Shown here one piece after another: positions 16,131 through 24,586 of a stretch of DNA of 48,249 nt. The notes below the pieces were generated by a model. That model saw only the letters and a program-made list of their open reading frames with translations, had not been told where the DNA came from and searched no databases. The translations under genes were made by a program, and so were the position numbers. Position 1 is the stretch's first letter; the number at the start of each line of letters is the position of its first letter. The DNA is taken from assembly GCF_027568475.1 (NCBI RefSeq), contig NZ_JANKZG010000011.1, positions 1 to 48,249 of the forward strand, in the 5' to 3' direction. This DNA comes from Acinetobacter sp. HY1485. GTDB taxonomy: Bacteria > Pseudomonadota > Gammaproteobacteria > Pseudomonadales > Moraxellaceae.

Positions 16131-16211
16131 AGTATTTATCAGTGTTGATCTATTTTAATAAAAAACAGTTAAATCATCAACTTATAAGTTTTAGTATTTA
16201 TGAGTGTTGAC
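16131..16211 (+). repeat. Direct repeats between attachment core and integrase
   Basis: agtatttatcagtgttgat (16131-16149) and agtatttatgagtgttgac (16193-16211) match at 17 of 19 positions, 62 bases apart. A partial third copy, gtgttgataagtatttat, overlaps at 16122. Their place between core and int suggests integrase arm-binding sites. Confidence 0.65.
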
Positions 16212-16224
16212 GAACATTGATTTA

Positions 16225-16266
16225 ATTTGCTTACATACTGCTTACATGGGATTTATGTAAGCAAAT
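16225..16266 (+). promoter_or_regulatory. Inverted repeat over the integrase start codon
   Basis: ATTTGCTTACAT (16225-16236) and ATGTAAGCAAAT (16255-16266) form a perfect 12-bp inverted repeat. A third GCTTACAT lies in the loop (16240-16247). The right arm ends inside the int ATG. It could be an autoregulatory operator or an mRNA hairpin limiting int translation; no good ribosome site is seen outside it. Confidence 0.65.
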
Positions 16267-17530
16267 GAAGTTAAAATTTACTGTAAATAAAGTTAATAAA
16301 CTAGAACCACCTACTGAAAATAAAAACCAAATTTTCTATTGGGACCTAGATACGCCCGGTCTTTCTGTACGTGTCACACAAAATTCTAATAGAGCATATA
16401 TCTATCAAGGACGTGTATGCGAAAAAAGTATACGTATAACCATTGGTAATGTAAATACATGGGAATTAGACCAAGCACGTAAAGAAGCAAGGCGACTACA
16501 ACAGCTTTGTGACCAAGGTATTGATCCTCGCAGACATAAGGCAGAAGAAGCTCAGAAGAATGAAGATTATGCCGATAGCAAACAAAAGGCTTTAATTACC
16601 TTTGGCCAAGTGTTTAATGAATATGTAGAGGAAAATAAAAATGGTTGGAGTGAGCGACATTTAGAGGACCATATTACTTTATCTCAAAGAGGTGGTGAAG
16701 CACATCGCCGTGGTCATGGTATTACCAAACCCGGTGTACTCGCCTCTTTACTTGATACACCATTAGTTGATTTAAATGCTGAGTCACTTATAAAGTGGCA
16801 AGCTACTGAATCAATAGATCGCCCCGGTAGAGCTGCTCTTGCCTTTCGTATTGCTCGTGCTTGTATAAATTGGTGTGCAGAACATGAAGTGTATTCAACA
16901 CTTATCAATAAAGATGTACATGCTTCAAAGCGAGTAAGAAAATCAGTTCCAATTTTAAAACCTAGAAAACAAGCCTTACAGAAGAATCAACTAAAAGATT
17001 GGTTTTTAGTTGTTGGTGAAACACAAAACATCATGCACCGTGTTTTTTTACAAGTAACCATTTTGACTGGACCACGATCTGAGTCGTTACGCTCATTAAA
17101 GAAGTCACAGTTAGACTTTAAATGGAAAACTATCAGTATTTGGGACAAGGTAGAACAAGACTACCGTCTTATTCCTATGACTAAGTATGTAGAAAACCTG
17201 TTTAAGTCTTTACCTCAAAACTCTGACTCAGAATATATTTTTTGGTCAGATCGCTCTAGGTCTGGCCATATTGAAGATATTAGAAAAAATTACTATGACC
17301 TATTAGAAGAAAAAGGTTTACCAAGACTTACTATTCACGATCTAAGACGTTCTTTTAGTAACTTGACCGAATGGTTAGAAATTCCAACAGGAGTTGTTGC
17401 TCAAATTATGGGACACAAACCTAGTGCTACGGCTGAACGTCATTACAAAGACCGTCCAGTTGACCTTCTACGCTTACACCATCAAAAAATTGAAGATTGG
17501 ATTTTGCAAGAAGCAAATATTAAGTTTTAA
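16265..17530 (+). CDS. int: Tyrosine recombinase integrase
   Basis: The 421-aa phage integrase has an N-terminal DUF4102-type arm-binding domain (residues ~1-100; 'YWDLDTPGLSVRVTQNSNRA', 'ARKEARRLQQLCDQGIDPR'), a core-binding SAM-like domain and a catalytic domain. The active-site residues are all present: Arg in 'TGPRSESLRSL' (~270), 'HDLRRSF' (~358), His in 'MGHKPSA' (~383) and the Tyr nucleophile in 'ERHYKDR' (~392). It integrates phage DNA at the adjacent CAU-anticodon tRNA gene. Translation starts inside an inverted repeat. Confidence 0.95.
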   Translation: MKLKFTVNKVNKLEPPTENKNQIFYWDLDTPGLSVRVTQNSNRAYIYQGRVCEKSIRITIGNVNTWELDQARKEARRLQQLCDQGIDPRRHKAEEAQKNEDYADSKQKALITFGQVFNEYVEENKNGWSERHLEDHITLSQRGGEAHRRGHGITKPGVLASLLDTPLVDLNAESLIKWQATESIDRPGRAALAFRIARACINWCAEHEVYSTLINKDVHASKRVRKSVPILKPRKQALQKNQLKDWFLVVGETQNIMHRVFLQVTILTGPRSESLRSLKKSQLDFKWKTISIWDKVEQDYRLIPMTKYVENLFKSLPQNSDSEYIFWSDRSRSGHIEDIRKNYYDLLEEKGLPRLTIHDLRRSFSNLTEWLEIPTGVVAQIMGHKPSATAERHYKDRPVDLLRLHHQKIEDWILQEANIKF

Positions 17531-17551
17531 ATAAAAGGATTTACAAGAAAA

Positions 17552-18469
17552 ATGAAGTTTAGTGTTGAATTAAATTGGGCTTTTTTTATATCAATTTTTA
17601 CAATTTTTTTATACTGGTGTGGATACTGCTACCTATCAGGCATGATGGAGTATTATCACCATCAAATAGATGCTTTTGATATTCCTACACCTATTGTATT
17701 GATGTATGGAGTTTTGAATGGTACTAAATACTATTTAAACTTTCTTAGTATTATATGTCTTTTTGTTTTTTTTAAAGAATTCTCATTGAATCAATGGATT
17801 CGTGGATCTTGTAAAATATTAGGTTGGTTATTTAACACTATTTTCATAATCTTTTATGTGATGTATACATTGATTTTAAAATTCCTTAACCTTAATTTTA
17901 TTAAACTTATTTTTGAGAAGATAAGACCAATTAATGTTTATCTAAATTTTCTATATATTTATTTTTGTAATACAAAACCTATAATAAGTAGCATAAATAC
18001 CTTAAGTAGTTTTGCTAGTTTCAATGAAACCTTAAAAATAAAAACTGTAATTTTTTTAGAAAAAATAAATTTAACAACAGAAAAAATACAAGAATTGAGA
18101 CCTTTAGATGGAACAGAAAAATCATTTGACGCATCTTTTATACTTCACGCTCTATCGTGGATAGGGTTACTATGTATGCTTCTTTTTTTATTTAATATAG
18201 CTGGTAATCTTAATAGTGAGGGTAAAGCATACTCTGGCACTAGATTTGAAAATAGTGTAAAAAATTTCTCTAGAGATAAGAAAGATTTGAATGTTTCAAA
18301 TCTGGTATATGATAGAGCCGAAATAAATGGTCAAAATAATATAGATTTCTTTTTTACTGATATCTGCTTTAAAAACTTCTGTTTACTTGTAGATCAGAAT
18401 AGAAATGCTCAAATATACGAAACCAAGAACTTTAAAGTTCTTAATAGTGTAGATACTCCACCTAATTAG
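17552..18469 (+). CDS. Phage-borne multi-pass membrane protein, unknown
   Basis: The 305-aa protein is not recognised. Hydrophobic segments lie at about residues 7-28 ('AFFISIFTIFLYWCGYCYLS'), 56-76, 88-112 and 197-220 ('LSWIGLLCMLLFLFNIAGNL'), with a soluble C-terminal region of ~85 residues. The gene is much more AT-rich than the late genes and lies directly behind int on the same strand. That is a usual position for lysogenic-conversion cargo. It converges on Rz/Rz1 with its stop overlapping both stops. A role in superinfection exclusion or defence is possible but only inferred from position and membrane location. Confidence 0.75.
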   Translation: MKFSVELNWAFFISIFTIFLYWCGYCYLSGMMEYYHHQIDAFDIPTPIVLMYGVLNGTKYYLNFLSIICLFVFFKEFSLNQWIRGSCKILGWLFNTIFIIFYVMYTLILKFLNLNFIKLIFEKIRPINVYLNFLYIYFCNTKPIISSINTLSSFASFNETLKIKTVIFLEKINLTTEKIQELRPLDGTEKSFDASFILHALSWIGLLCMLLFLFNIAGNLNSEGKAYSGTRFENSVKNFSRDKKDLNVSNLVYDRAEINGQNNIDFFFTDICFKNFCLLVDQNRNAQIYETKNFKVLNSVDTPPN

Positions 18470-18695
18470 GGCTTTCTCCCCGCATCAGCTCGGTATTCAT
18501 CAGCAACTTTTGCCATGTTTCGATATTCTGTGATGCAATTTGAGAGTACGTTGCTTTGGACTCTTGAGTATTCTTCGACTGCTTCTCGTCTTGCGGTTTT
18601 AACACGGCTATTTGCTTGGGTAAGTTGCTTTGACAAGCTGTTAGCCCGAGTGTGAGCCAAATCAGCATCGCGCGAGATTTGTTTGAGTTTAGCAT
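18462..18695 (-). CDS. Rz1-like outer-membrane spanin lipoprotein
   Basis: This frame lies wholly inside the Rz gene. From the ATG at 18695 it encodes 77 aa with a lipoprotein signal 'MLIWLTLGLTAC', Cys being the lipidated residue, then a polar chain. A nested lipoprotein in another frame of Rz is the hallmark of Rz1. The two proteins join across the periplasm to fuse inner and outer membranes at lysis. It has only one Pro early in the mature part, fewer than lambda Rz1. Confidence 0.8.
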   Translation of the reverse strand: MLNSNKSRAMLIWLTLGLTACQSNLPKQIAVLKPQDEKQSKNTQESKATYSQIASQNIETWQKLLMNTELMRGESPN

Positions 18696-18912
18696 TGTAG
18701 GCTTGCTCCGCTTGAATGAGTTGTTGTTGTGCTGCGACTTGGGCTTTAAGTTGGATCTCGTTTTGTTCTTTGACATAAAGCGTATGCTGTTGCTTCAGGT
18801 TATCAATAGTGTGAGTTTTATTGGTGACTAAGGTAATCATGCCCATCAGCACAAACACCAATACCCCAATAATCCCTTCACGCCAAAATTTAAGTAATAG
18901 TGCTAAGCTCAT
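18466..18912 (-). CDS. Rz-like inner-membrane spanin
   Basis: The 148-aa protein has an N-terminal membrane anchor (residues ~14-32, 'GIIGVLVFVLMGMITLV') and a long coiled coil (residues ~40-115, rich in Gln/Ala/Glu). The ATG at 18912 has GGAGAG upstream and overlaps the endolysin stop (ATGA). A nested Rz1 frame starts at 18695. It is the last gene of the lysis cassette holin-endolysin-Rz/Rz1. Confidence 0.88.
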   Translation of the reverse strand: MSLALLLKFWREGIIGVLVFVLMGMITLVTNKTHTIDNLKQQHTLYVKEQNEIQLKAQVAAQQQLIQAEQAYNAKLKQISRDADLAHTRANSLSKQLTQANSRVKTARREAVEEYSRVQSNVLSNCITEYRNMAKVADEYRADAGRKP

Positions 18913-19427
18913 TGGTTCTCTCCGATACATTTCTTATAGCGTTCTAATTGACGCGTATACACGCCATAGCAGTTGTTTGAGCGAACCTTACAGTCACGCT
19001 TTGCTACATAGCGGTATTGCAGTAATGAGCGACAAGCCTGTGTATATTGCCTTTGCAGTAGGTTGGTACGCATAGAGGACTTGTTAAATGCACCAATGCC
19101 GTATTGGTAGACAAAGTCGAGATACACGTCATATTCAGTTTGTGACAATGCAACTTTTGGAATTGAGTTTTTAAGCTGACGTTCTGTTTTACTCACATGC
19201 TGACGTAAGTAATGATCTGCGGTGGCTCGGGTAATGGGTCGATCATGAAGTGTGACTGATACCCCATTAGGGTAAACCGTAGTTCCGTGGCCAATCGTAG
19301 GCACATCGCCTTTGGTTGGGACAACAGGTTTTGAGGTAAAGCCCTCTTTTTCTTTCACTAGACCAAAAAATCCTAATGATGCAGCAAGAATACCTACCGC
19401 TATTTTTTGCTTATTATGACTAGACAT
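18909..19427 (-). CDS. Endolysin (lysozyme-like muramidase), SAR-type N-terminus
   Basis: The 172-aa protein begins at the ATG 19427, preceded by GGGGAA; a GTG at 19439 is less likely. Residues ~9-24 ('AVGILAASLGFFGLV') form a weakly hydrophobic Ala/Gly-rich segment typical of signal-arrest-release endolysins. The catalytic region has the Glu in 'KEKEGFTSKPVVP' and 'GDVPTIGHGTTVYPNG', as in phage lysozymes of the R21/P1-like group. The exact E-8-D-5-T spacing is altered (Pro at the usual Asp position, Asp in GDVPT). It cleaves peptidoglycan for lysis. Confidence 0.88.
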   Translation of the reverse strand: MSSHNKQKIAVGILAASLGFFGLVKEKEGFTSKPVVPTKGDVPTIGHGTTVYPNGVSVTLHDRPITRATADHYLRQHVSKTERQLKNSIPKVALSQTEYDVYLDFVYQYGIGAFNKSSMRTNLLQRQYTQACRSLLQYRYVAKRDCKVRSNNCYGVYTRQLERYKKCIGENQ

Positions 19428-19428
19428 A

Positions 19429-19665
19429 TTATTCCCCACGAATTTTTCTTAATGTTTCTTGGTGCTCAACTTCATCACGCTTATCTTTTTTACGAGCAAA
19501 ATAGTAGTTCATAGCGAAACCACCAATCGCTACAAAAATACTGATCCAAAATGCCCAATCTACTGTTCCAAAATATGCTTGCAATGCACTTACCCCACTC
19601 CCTGCATACGCTACCGCTTTTGTTGCAACAACTGCCGAAGCGGTGCTGTCTAGTTGTTCTTGCAC
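19429..19665 (-). CDS. Phage holin
   Basis: The 78-aa protein has one strong hydrophobic segment ('VDWAFWISIFVAIGGFAMNYY', residues ~35-55), possibly a weaker earlier one ('ASAVVATKAVAYAGSGVSAL'), and a charged C-tail ('ARKKDKRDEVEHQ'). This fits small class II or III holins. The start is GTG at 19665, spaced 5 bases from GGGGA; an ATG overlapping it in another frame leads to a stop after five codons. It is directly upstream of the endolysin gene. Confidence 0.82.
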   Translation of the reverse strand: MQEQLDSTASAVVATKAVAYAGSGVSALQAYFGTVDWAFWISIFVAIGGFAMNYYFARKKDKRDEVEHQETLRKIRGE

Positions 19666-19687
19666 ATTGTTCCCCTAATTTTTGGTA

Positions 19688-19722
19688 ATAAAAAACCCTG
19701 AGTTAATTAAAACTCAGGGTTT
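19688..19722 (-). terminator. Terminator after the tailspike gene
   Basis: AAACCCTGAGTT (19693-19704), loop AATTAA and AACTCAGGGTTT (19711-19722) form a perfect 12-bp stem. On the minus strand TTTTATT follows. It separates tailspike from the lysis genes. Confidence 0.85.
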
Positions 19723-19742
19723 GCTAGTTTTTGATGTGTGTT

Positions 19743-22220
19743 TTAAGTAGCTATCCAACCTGTATTACCACTTCCTTTCTTGATATACATAGTTGCTGTT
19801 GGATAATCATAGTAACGACTTCCATACGGAGCTTTAATGATTCCCTCAGGATTTCCTAAATTTCCCGATTCATCAATGTAGCCACCTGTTGTTAGACTCT
19901 GTGATGGCATGCCATTTACAGTACCAAACCCAATACTCCCTTTGATTATTGCATTTGTTGCCCCAGAACCTGCTTCTACAACCTTACTTGCTTTGTTGCT
20001 GTTTCCTGTGGCACGAACAGTATTATTGATTGCAACTGTATCAGGAGTAGTAAAATAAACAAGATTACGAGTGTTGTTTGCACTAATACCTATCGCACTA
20101 CCAACATTATCAGTTATTGTGTGTTTAGAACTTGCCAATACTGAGATACCGTCATTTTGAATATTCAATAATACGTTATTTTCAATAAACTGCTCACGAC
20201 TATAATCTTTGCCGTTAAAGTCACTATTGTAAGTTTCACGAGTACGAATACCTACAATTGCAGTATCCACAGTGTTTCCAATAATGTCCGTGCAATTTGA
20301 ATATTGGGTTTCAATACCAATGCCATAATTGGTAATAGTGTTGTTGATAATTTTTGCCTTTGTACTCCATAACATAAGAATACCAAAAGAACCTACTGCG
20401 GTGGATTTCATGGTATTGCCCTCAATGATGTAGCTATCACGATAAGCAACTGTGCCTGCATTTGTGTAAGCAGCATCACCGCAATAAATACCATAACCAC
20501 AATCTACGATATTATTGTTTACAATTTTCACATTATAGCCAACTTGCGATGTATTACTCTGCACACCATTTTGGTCTTTAGACGCATCTGATTGCATACC
20601 TGACGCAAAATCCATGATTGCATATTTACAACCATCAAAGGTGTTACCACTTACAATACTATCGCTATGCTTGAATAGACCTACGCCACGATAATTACAA
20701 CCAATAAACGTATTGTCTTTGATATAGATACGCTTATGATATACATTGTGTGTGCCATTATGATTGCCTACACCTGAATCAAAAGCATAAGCATCTGCGC
20801 TGTTAGGGTCAGCTTTAAAAGTATTTCCAACAACCCAAATATCCTCGCAACCCAATGTACCACCTGAATAGCGACCCTCTGCAATCTGAATTGCTTCCTT
20901 GTTATTAGCTGATATATTTGACTTTTGACAATAAAATTGATTGTTATTAATACGGACATCTTTACTAGAGTTTAAGTCAATCGCATGCCCTCCACGACCA
21001 ACAATCATAGTTGCATCTTCAATCGTAAAGTTAAGTACTGCTTGCAAACCAAAACAAGAGTTTACTCCTGCAACTTGTGGGTTGGTGTCAATAATACCGC
21101 CAAACCATTTAAAATTCTGACCACCGTATCCATAACCTGTGTAGCTACCATTCACTAAATCCATCTTACAGCGAATCATAGTAGAACCACTAAGGCGGAT
21201 AAAGTGGGCATTGGGTGAGCAAACTACTAAAATGTTACCATCGTCAGGAAGTTGAACACCACCCACCATTCCATACTTACCACTAGGGAAATACACAGCA
21301 CCACCGCCAATGCTATTGATATATGAGAACATTGTATTTAAGGCAGACTTGTTATCAGTAGTACCATCAGGGATTACACCAAAATCTAAAGGATTAATCC
21401 AATTATCATAAGATGCCTCCGAAAACTGTCTAACCCAGCGTCCACCACCGACATTACTTGCAACAATAGTAAAACCATTTTCAGGGGTTATACTATTTGC
21501 TTCATATTTAAATAAGCCACGATTTTCTTGTGCTGTTACAAAACAGGTGCGATCTTGAGCTACTGCAATATCTTTTAATGCTGTTAGATCATAACAAGAT
21601 GTAACTGTTAGCTTATTTTCTTCACGCTGTGTTTTTCCTGTCCAAGCTAAAATTAAGCTATCTGTTAAGCCTGTTAAATCAACACCGTTTGTTATATTTT
21701 TTAAAATTTGATCCACATACCAAATTGTAAATTCTTTTGCATTTTGTAGTGTAAGTCCATCACCTCTAATCCGCTCTTTGATTTCGTTAGTCAGGTTTCT
21801 TGCAACATTATCAATATTTAATTGAAGTACATTATCTGCTGCAATTCTTTGGGCTGTCTCTTTTAATAGTTTTGCTAGAAGCCATGTATCACGAAATTTA
21901 AGCTCTTGTAGCTTTCGCCAAATATCATCGAAATCACGGTTTACAGGAGTCGGTCGGAATGAATTATCATTGGTTTTGTAATTACGTGTACGCTCTAGAG
22001 GCGTATTACGTTCAATACTTATTATGCTATTTACGATGGGTGCTACTAAAAAAACAATATTACTATCTACATCAAGCGACCAAGCCCCAACACTAGGATC
22101 TATATCATTTACCTTTACAATTAAATGGTTTTGGCTCACACATTCAAAAGTAAGAGGAAACTTGGTTGTTGTTCCATCGGCAGTATATTCAATATAGGGT
22201 GTTTGTTCGGGAACTGGCAT
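19743..22220 (-). CDS. Tailspike, probable capsule depolymerase
   Basis: The 825-aa protein starts at the ATG 22220 (GAGG six bases upstream). Residues ~1-110 form a podoviral head-binding domain of the T7 tail-fibre N-terminal type ('YTADGTTTKFPLTFEC', 'RNTPLERTRNYKTND', 'DDIWRKLQEL'). After a linker, residues ~270-760 form a right-handed beta-helix: 'NPLDFGVIPDGTTDNKSAL' is the pectate-lyase-superfamily entry, then many N/I/G-rich rungs such as 'NNNIVDCGYGIYCGDAAY'. The C-terminus ('SRYYDYPTATMYIKKGSG') is a typical cap. Such proteins degrade the capsule of one host K type. Active-site residues cannot be assigned by eye. Confidence 0.88.
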   Translation of the reverse strand: MPVPEQTPYIEYTADGTTTKFPLTFECVSQNHLIVKVNDIDPSVGAWSLDVDSNIVFLVAPIVNSIISIERNTPLERTRNYKTNDNSFRPTPVNRDFDDIWRKLQELKFRDTWLLAKLLKETAQRIAADNVLQLNIDNVARNLTNEIKERIRGDGLTLQNAKEFTIWYVDQILKNITNGVDLTGLTDSLILAWTGKTQREENKLTVTSCYDLTALKDIAVAQDRTCFVTAQENRGLFKYEANSITPENGFTIVASNVGGGRWVRQFSEASYDNWINPLDFGVIPDGTTDNKSALNTMFSYINSIGGGAVYFPSGKYGMVGGVQLPDDGNILVVCSPNAHFIRLSGSTMIRCKMDLVNGSYTGYGYGGQNFKWFGGIIDTNPQVAGVNSCFGLQAVLNFTIEDATMIVGRGGHAIDLNSSKDVRINNNQFYCQKSNISANNKEAIQIAEGRYSGGTLGCEDIWVVGNTFKADPNSADAYAFDSGVGNHNGTHNVYHKRIYIKDNTFIGCNYRGVGLFKHSDSIVSGNTFDGCKYAIMDFASGMQSDASKDQNGVQSNTSQVGYNVKIVNNNIVDCGYGIYCGDAAYTNAGTVAYRDSYIIEGNTMKSTAVGSFGILMLWSTKAKIINNTITNYGIGIETQYSNCTDIIGNTVDTAIVGIRTRETYNSDFNGKDYSREQFIENNVLLNIQNDGISVLASSKHTITDNVGSAIGISANNTRNLVYFTTPDTVAINNTVRATGNSNKASKVVEAGSGATNAIIKGSIGFGTVNGMPSQSLTTGGYIDESGNLGNPEGIIKAPYGSRYYDYPTATMYIKKGSGNTGWIAT

Positions 22221-22228
22221 AACTAACC

Positions 22229-23875
22229 TCAATCATCAAAATCAACTGTGGCCTCGTAAACGCCACTATTCTCACGCCAAGTTTGATGTGTTCCATACTC
22301 CACTGTATTGTGTGTTTTCCCTATGCGAATTGGCTCGTCACTTACCGCACCTGCTAGTGCATCAATATAATCATCGTCTTGATCTGTAACTGCAGCATTG
22401 AACATTCGCATTTGTTTTGCTTCTACTGAGTCATCTCCGTTTTCATCTTCTAGTACAGAAATATGCGCCCATAACACACCACTATTTAACGGCCCTTCTA
22501 ACGCCCCTAAAATACGTTTATTCTTTTGGCCAGTGCTGTGTACTTCTGTTACACCACAACGTAGCTTACGGACTTTTAAACAGTTTTTTAGTACAGTAGG
22601 AAAAAATCCACCTATACCATTCGTCTCAACTGTCACTCTGGTTAGTTTGTATTTTTCGATTAAGTCGCAAAGTTGCCATACTTGGCCACCATTAATTTTG
22701 CCTTTGTCATCATGTTCACTAATTGCACCTTTTAAGGCTTTAGACCGATGCCAATACTGAACTCCCAATTCATCCTGTAGTATTAAGGCAACCGCAGAAA
22801 TATCAGATTTTGTTTTACCGCTAGATGGGTCGACACGACATGATGCAGATACTATACGGCGATCACCAAGCATCATAATCATGTGTTTATTGGCAGTTTT
22901 AATAATTGGCTCACAATCGTAAGCAATCAACTTATCAGGATCTAAACGTACCTCACCAATTGGTTTAGCATGTAACTGATACTGTGAATCCCATTCATTG
23001 AGCGTACGGCACTCTTTACGGCGTTCTTGCATAACTGCAGGTGTAAACCGCTTTGGCCACAATGCTTCACCGTACACATCAACTAAGCCATGTTCTTCTA
23101 CAAAGATAATCTTGTAAGCATTGCCCTGTTTAACGTACTTATAATCTTCGTCAGGCTTTAAATACTTGGCATGAACACCAATACCACTAAAGACATTGAT
23201 AGGCTCAAAATTAACGATAGCTTCACTACATTTCTCAAAACGTGCCTCGTTCTGAAACATTTTGAGAATAAGTGTTTTAGCCCCTAGCTTTTGGACTTGG
23301 GTATATAAAGAATCATGTGTATGTGGTGTACCAACATAAAGCTTTTGGCCACCCGGTATTAAAATATGGGTTTGTTCAGATAAGCGATAACGCAGTTTTT
23401 CACGTGCTTCAGGCGTACCAATATTGCTTGGCATTTCCACGTCATCGTTTTGGATCTCATTTGCACGCGACCCCGTGACGTTAGACAAAACCCCACGTGC
23501 ATGTATAGAGCCATGACGTACGTCCGTAGAACCTGCGACCCACCATTTTTGAAGCTCACCACGAACCTTTTTAAAATTGAACATCACGCATAACGGATGA
23601 CGCTCCAAAACCTGCTCTGTACCACGGCTGACCTTTGCCGCATCGGTATCCGTTGCCCCTTGGTGCAATAACAAGTGTTCAGGATTGCAATATAACCGCC
23701 ATGCATTATAAATATCTAAGAACGTAGATTTACCATGACCACGGGGCATCATCAGCAAACCCAATGGTCCATAGTTCTCTAAAAACTCACATACCCATAA
23801 ATGAAAGTCGGGTACCTCCCACCCAAGGTACTCTGCATACACCATAAAAAAGACAACAAACTTAACCTTTGGCAT
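22229..23875 (-). CDS. Terminase large subunit
   Basis: The 548-aa DNA-packaging motor has a Walker A 'MMPRGHGKST' near residues 42-51, an ATPase domain to ~residue 250, and a nuclease domain in the C-terminal half with acidic residues in 'SASCRVDPSSGKTKSDISAV' and 'DQDDDYIDALAGAV'. The length and the N-terminal layout resemble T7 gp19-type terminases. It follows the small subunit by three bases, and its stop overlaps the tailspike leader. Confidence 0.93.
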   Translation of the reverse strand: MPKVKFVVFFMVYAEYLGWEVPDFHLWVCEFLENYGPLGLLMMPRGHGKSTFLDIYNAWRLYCNPEHLLLHQGATDTDAAKVSRGTEQVLERHPLCVMFNFKKVRGELQKWWVAGSTDVRHGSIHARGVLSNVTGSRANEIQNDDVEMPSNIGTPEAREKLRYRLSEQTHILIPGGQKLYVGTPHTHDSLYTQVQKLGAKTLILKMFQNEARFEKCSEAIVNFEPINVFSGIGVHAKYLKPDEDYKYVKQGNAYKIIFVEEHGLVDVYGEALWPKRFTPAVMQERRKECRTLNEWDSQYQLHAKPIGEVRLDPDKLIAYDCEPIIKTANKHMIMMLGDRRIVSASCRVDPSSGKTKSDISAVALILQDELGVQYWHRSKALKGAISEHDDKGKINGGQVWQLCDLIEKYKLTRVTVETNGIGGFFPTVLKNCLKVRKLRCGVTEVHSTGQKNKRILGALEGPLNSGVLWAHISVLEDENGDDSVEAKQMRMFNAAVTDQDDDYIDALAGAVSDEPIRIGKTHNTVEYGTHQTWRENSGVYEATVDFDD

Positions 23876-23878
23876 GGC

Positions 23879-24217
23879 TTAACTCGGACGTTGCTTGCGT
23901 GCTTCTAACTTTTTCGATACCTGTTCAAGTAAAGCAGTCGCTTGTTGTTCAGGCGTTACTTTACGATTATCAGTGTTCCCTGTAGTTTGTTCGTCATCAA
24001 GTAATATCCGCTTTAATTTTTCTGCAACGGTCAGAGCTTCTTTTGCACCTTTGTAAAGCCAGACCTTATTGCCACGCCCCTCTTTATCAAATATATTTTG
24101 GCCATATGCTTCGGTAACTAAATCCACTGCATCGGTTGATGACATTTCAAAACATAGCTCTAATTTCTCTTTTGTTTCGGGCTTTAGTTTCCCGGTCTTT
24201 TCTTTTTTCTCGCTCAT
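23879..24217 (-). CDS. Terminase small subunit
   Basis: The 112-aa, highly charged helical protein sits directly upstream of the large subunit, the standard place of the DNA-recognition subunit. Residues ~20-75 contain 'CFEMSSTDAVDLVTEAYGQN' and 'AKEALTVAEKLKRILLDDE'. The assignment is mainly from position and size. Its ribosome site GAGGG lies in the 3' arm of a terminator-like hairpin that ends at the ATG. Confidence 0.75.
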   Translation of the reverse strand: MSEKKEKTGKLKPETKEKLELCFEMSSTDAVDLVTEAYGQNIFDKEGRGNKVWLYKGAKEALTVAEKLKRILLDDEQTTGNTDNRKVTPEQQATALLEQVSKKLEARKQRPS

Positions 24218-24253
24218 AAAAAACCCTCACATTTTTTTAATTATGCGAGGGTT
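24215..24253 (-). promoter_or_regulatory. Terminator-like hairpin containing the terS ribosome site
   Basis: AACCCTC (24222-24228) pairs with GAGGGTT (24247-24253), extended by three more pairs past a mismatch. On the minus strand the 3' arm supplies GAGGG, followed by T6 and then the ATG at 24217. The hairpin can both end the lipoprotein transcript and hide the terS Shine-Dalgarno. Confidence 0.75.
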
Positions 24254-24276
24254 GGTATAGTGATTTGTTGTGTAAG

Positions 24277-24579
24277 TTAGCTATAACATTTAAGGGCTGT
24301 TCCCTCTATTACAACATGACCAAAAGCTTTGTTATTGCGTTGAGTAATGACTGCTGAATCAGCCCCATATTTATCGTAGGCAAGCTTTTTAAATTCACTT
24401 ATTGCCTTCTCATTAAAATTAATTGCCTGAGTATCAACATTGATAGGCCCTAGTTTTTTACAACCATTTATCAATGTGCTATCACTAGATATTAATTGAA
24501 CTTGGTTCTGTTGATTACTGACTGTTGCACATGAGATCAAGCTGATAGTGCAAAGTGCTATCCATAAAAATTTATACAT
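24277..24579 (-). CDS. Phage-encoded lipoprotein (DUF4156-like)
   Basis: The 100-aa protein has a lipobox ('LWIALCTISLISC', Cys at ~17). The ~83-residue mature part begins after 'ATVSNQQN' and contains 'STLINGCKKLGPINVD', resembling DUF4156-type small outer-membrane lipoproteins; a second Cys is near the C-terminus. It is wedged between an ejection protein and the terminase genes and has its own terminator, like lysogenic cargo. A surface role such as blocking superinfection is a guess. Confidence 0.78.
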   Translation of the reverse strand: MYKFLWIALCTISLISCATVSNQQNQVQLISSDSTLINGCKKLGPINVDTQAINFNEKAISEFKKLAYDKYGADSAVITQRNNKAFGHVVIEGTALKCYS

Positions 24580-24586
24580 ATTCTTC

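Noticed and set aside
22398..22760. Plus-strand frame of 120 codons over the terminase gene, and similar frames over the ejection, capsid and portal genes.
   Set aside because: They lie antisense to strongly supported genes, have odd Ser/Cys/His-rich composition and no ribosome sites.
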